From: Nitrospira sp.
GTDB lineage: Bacteria; Nitrospirota; Nitrospiria; Nitrospirales; Nitrospiraceae
Direction: 5' to 3'
DNA length: 7,439 bases
Assembly: GCA_012032965.1 (NCBI GenBank)
Contig: JAAUPT010000075.1
Location: 1 to 7,439 of the forward strand
The position numbers and the translations under genes were made by a program. Positions 7,117 through 7,439 of this stretch are shown here, piece by piece; position 1 is the first letter of the stretch; every line of letters begins with the position of its first letter. The notes beneath the pieces were generated by a model. That model saw only the letters and a program-made list of their open reading frames with translations, was not told the origin of the DNA and ran no database searches.

Positions 7117-7439
7117 TTATGCAGTCGGACTTGGCTCTTCCTTTCCCGATCGCATTTTGGATGCAGCCCGAGCCAGCAAGTCCTTCTGCAACGCTTCGAT
7201 ATCGGCCTTGGCGCCCAGCGCAATCTCTTCAACCTTCCGTTCACTCTCAGGGCCGGGAACGTGCGAAAACTCATGGCAGTCTTCATAGGCCTGTTCGGTC
7301 GTGCCGGTCGCCTTGATCACCAGGCCGGCGATCACGCCCCCCACAATAGCAATGCCAAGCGTTATGGCGATGCCGACGAGTTGTACTCCGGCAACACCAG
7401 GAACGACAAAAATTGCACAGAGGCCGCCCAGCAACCCAG
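7117..7439 (-). CDS. Rh/Amt-type ammonia transporter, C-terminal end (5'-partial)
   Basis: The frame is open to the right window edge, so only the last 107 or so residues are visible. They begin with the end of a helix (LLGGLCAIFVVPG), followed by a final membrane helix AGVQLVGIAITLGIAIVGGV and IAGLVIKATG. Next comes a cytoplasmic segment TTEQAYEDCHEFSHVP. The pattern of GVQL, AIVGG and an acidic E-D-C-x-E-F motif is close to the last helix and tail of Rh-type proteins (compare the ALVGG and FEDA region of animal Rh glycoproteins), and somewhat less like classical AmtB tails. After it lies an Ala/Glu/Lys-rich tail of about 45 residues (ERKVEEIALGAKADIEALQK), likely helical or coiled coil. Rh and Amt proteins conduct ammonia/ammonium across the inner membrane. 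The gene is convergent with the channel cluster and so is probably a separate transcription unit. The Rh call is recognition from memory on a short piece. Confidence 0.65.
   Translation of the reverse strand, partial: GLLGGLCAIFVVPGVAGVQLVGIAITLGIAIVGGVIAGLVIKATGTTEQAYEDCHEFSHVPGPESERKVEEIALGAKADIEALQKDLLARAASKMRSGKEEPSPTA

Noticed and set aside
6816..7286. Minus-strand frame across the convergent region
   Set aside because: It overlaps the 3' end of the intact mscS gene and the Rh-like gene in another frame; no recognisable domain and a basic, Arg-rich composition.

Overview
The window comes from a moderately GC-rich Gram-negative bacterium: it encodes an outer-membrane beta-barrel with a signal peptide, alongside inner-membrane channels. 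The style of the porin (BBP2-like) and the C-terminal piece of an Rh-type ammonia transporter at the right edge would fit a nitrifier such as Nitrospira, possibly of the comammox type. That assignment is inference from protein style and not from any marker gene. No rRNA, tRNA, insertion sequence, CRISPR array or clear intrinsic terminator was seen.

Layout, left to right on the plus strand. (1) From the left edge to 1823 lies a large multi-pass MscS-family channel, cut by the window edge and split by a -1 frameshift at an A5 run (1280-1284). Its membrane part contains an internal duplication. (2) 1820-2751 is a second, compact MscS-family channel. It overlaps the first by four bases (ATGA) and is split by a -1 frameshift at a T4 run (2418-2421). 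(3) 2752-3045 is a roughly 294-base gap with only a weak small ORF. (4) 3046-4833 is an SLC13-type permease with two central RCK/TrkA_C-like domains. (5) 4910-6073 is an outer-membrane porin-like beta-barrel. (6) 6099-6986 is a third, intact MscS channel of E. coli MscS size with a strong Shine-Dalgarno. (7) 7117 to the right edge, on the minus strand and convergent, is the C-terminal end of an Rh/Amt-type ammonia transporter with a charged helical tail.

The plus-strand genes look like one membrane-transport block: three structurally different mechanosensitive-type channels, one regulated sodium/anion-type permease and one outer-membrane pore. A reasonable working idea is a solute or anion exchange and osmotic-adjustment cassette spanning both membranes, but no substrate can be read from the sequence. 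The most striking features are the two single-base lesions, both in homopolymers, both shifting to -1 and both in consecutive mscS genes, while the next three genes are intact. This is either a sequence-quality problem, recent decay of the first two channels or, less likely, recoding.
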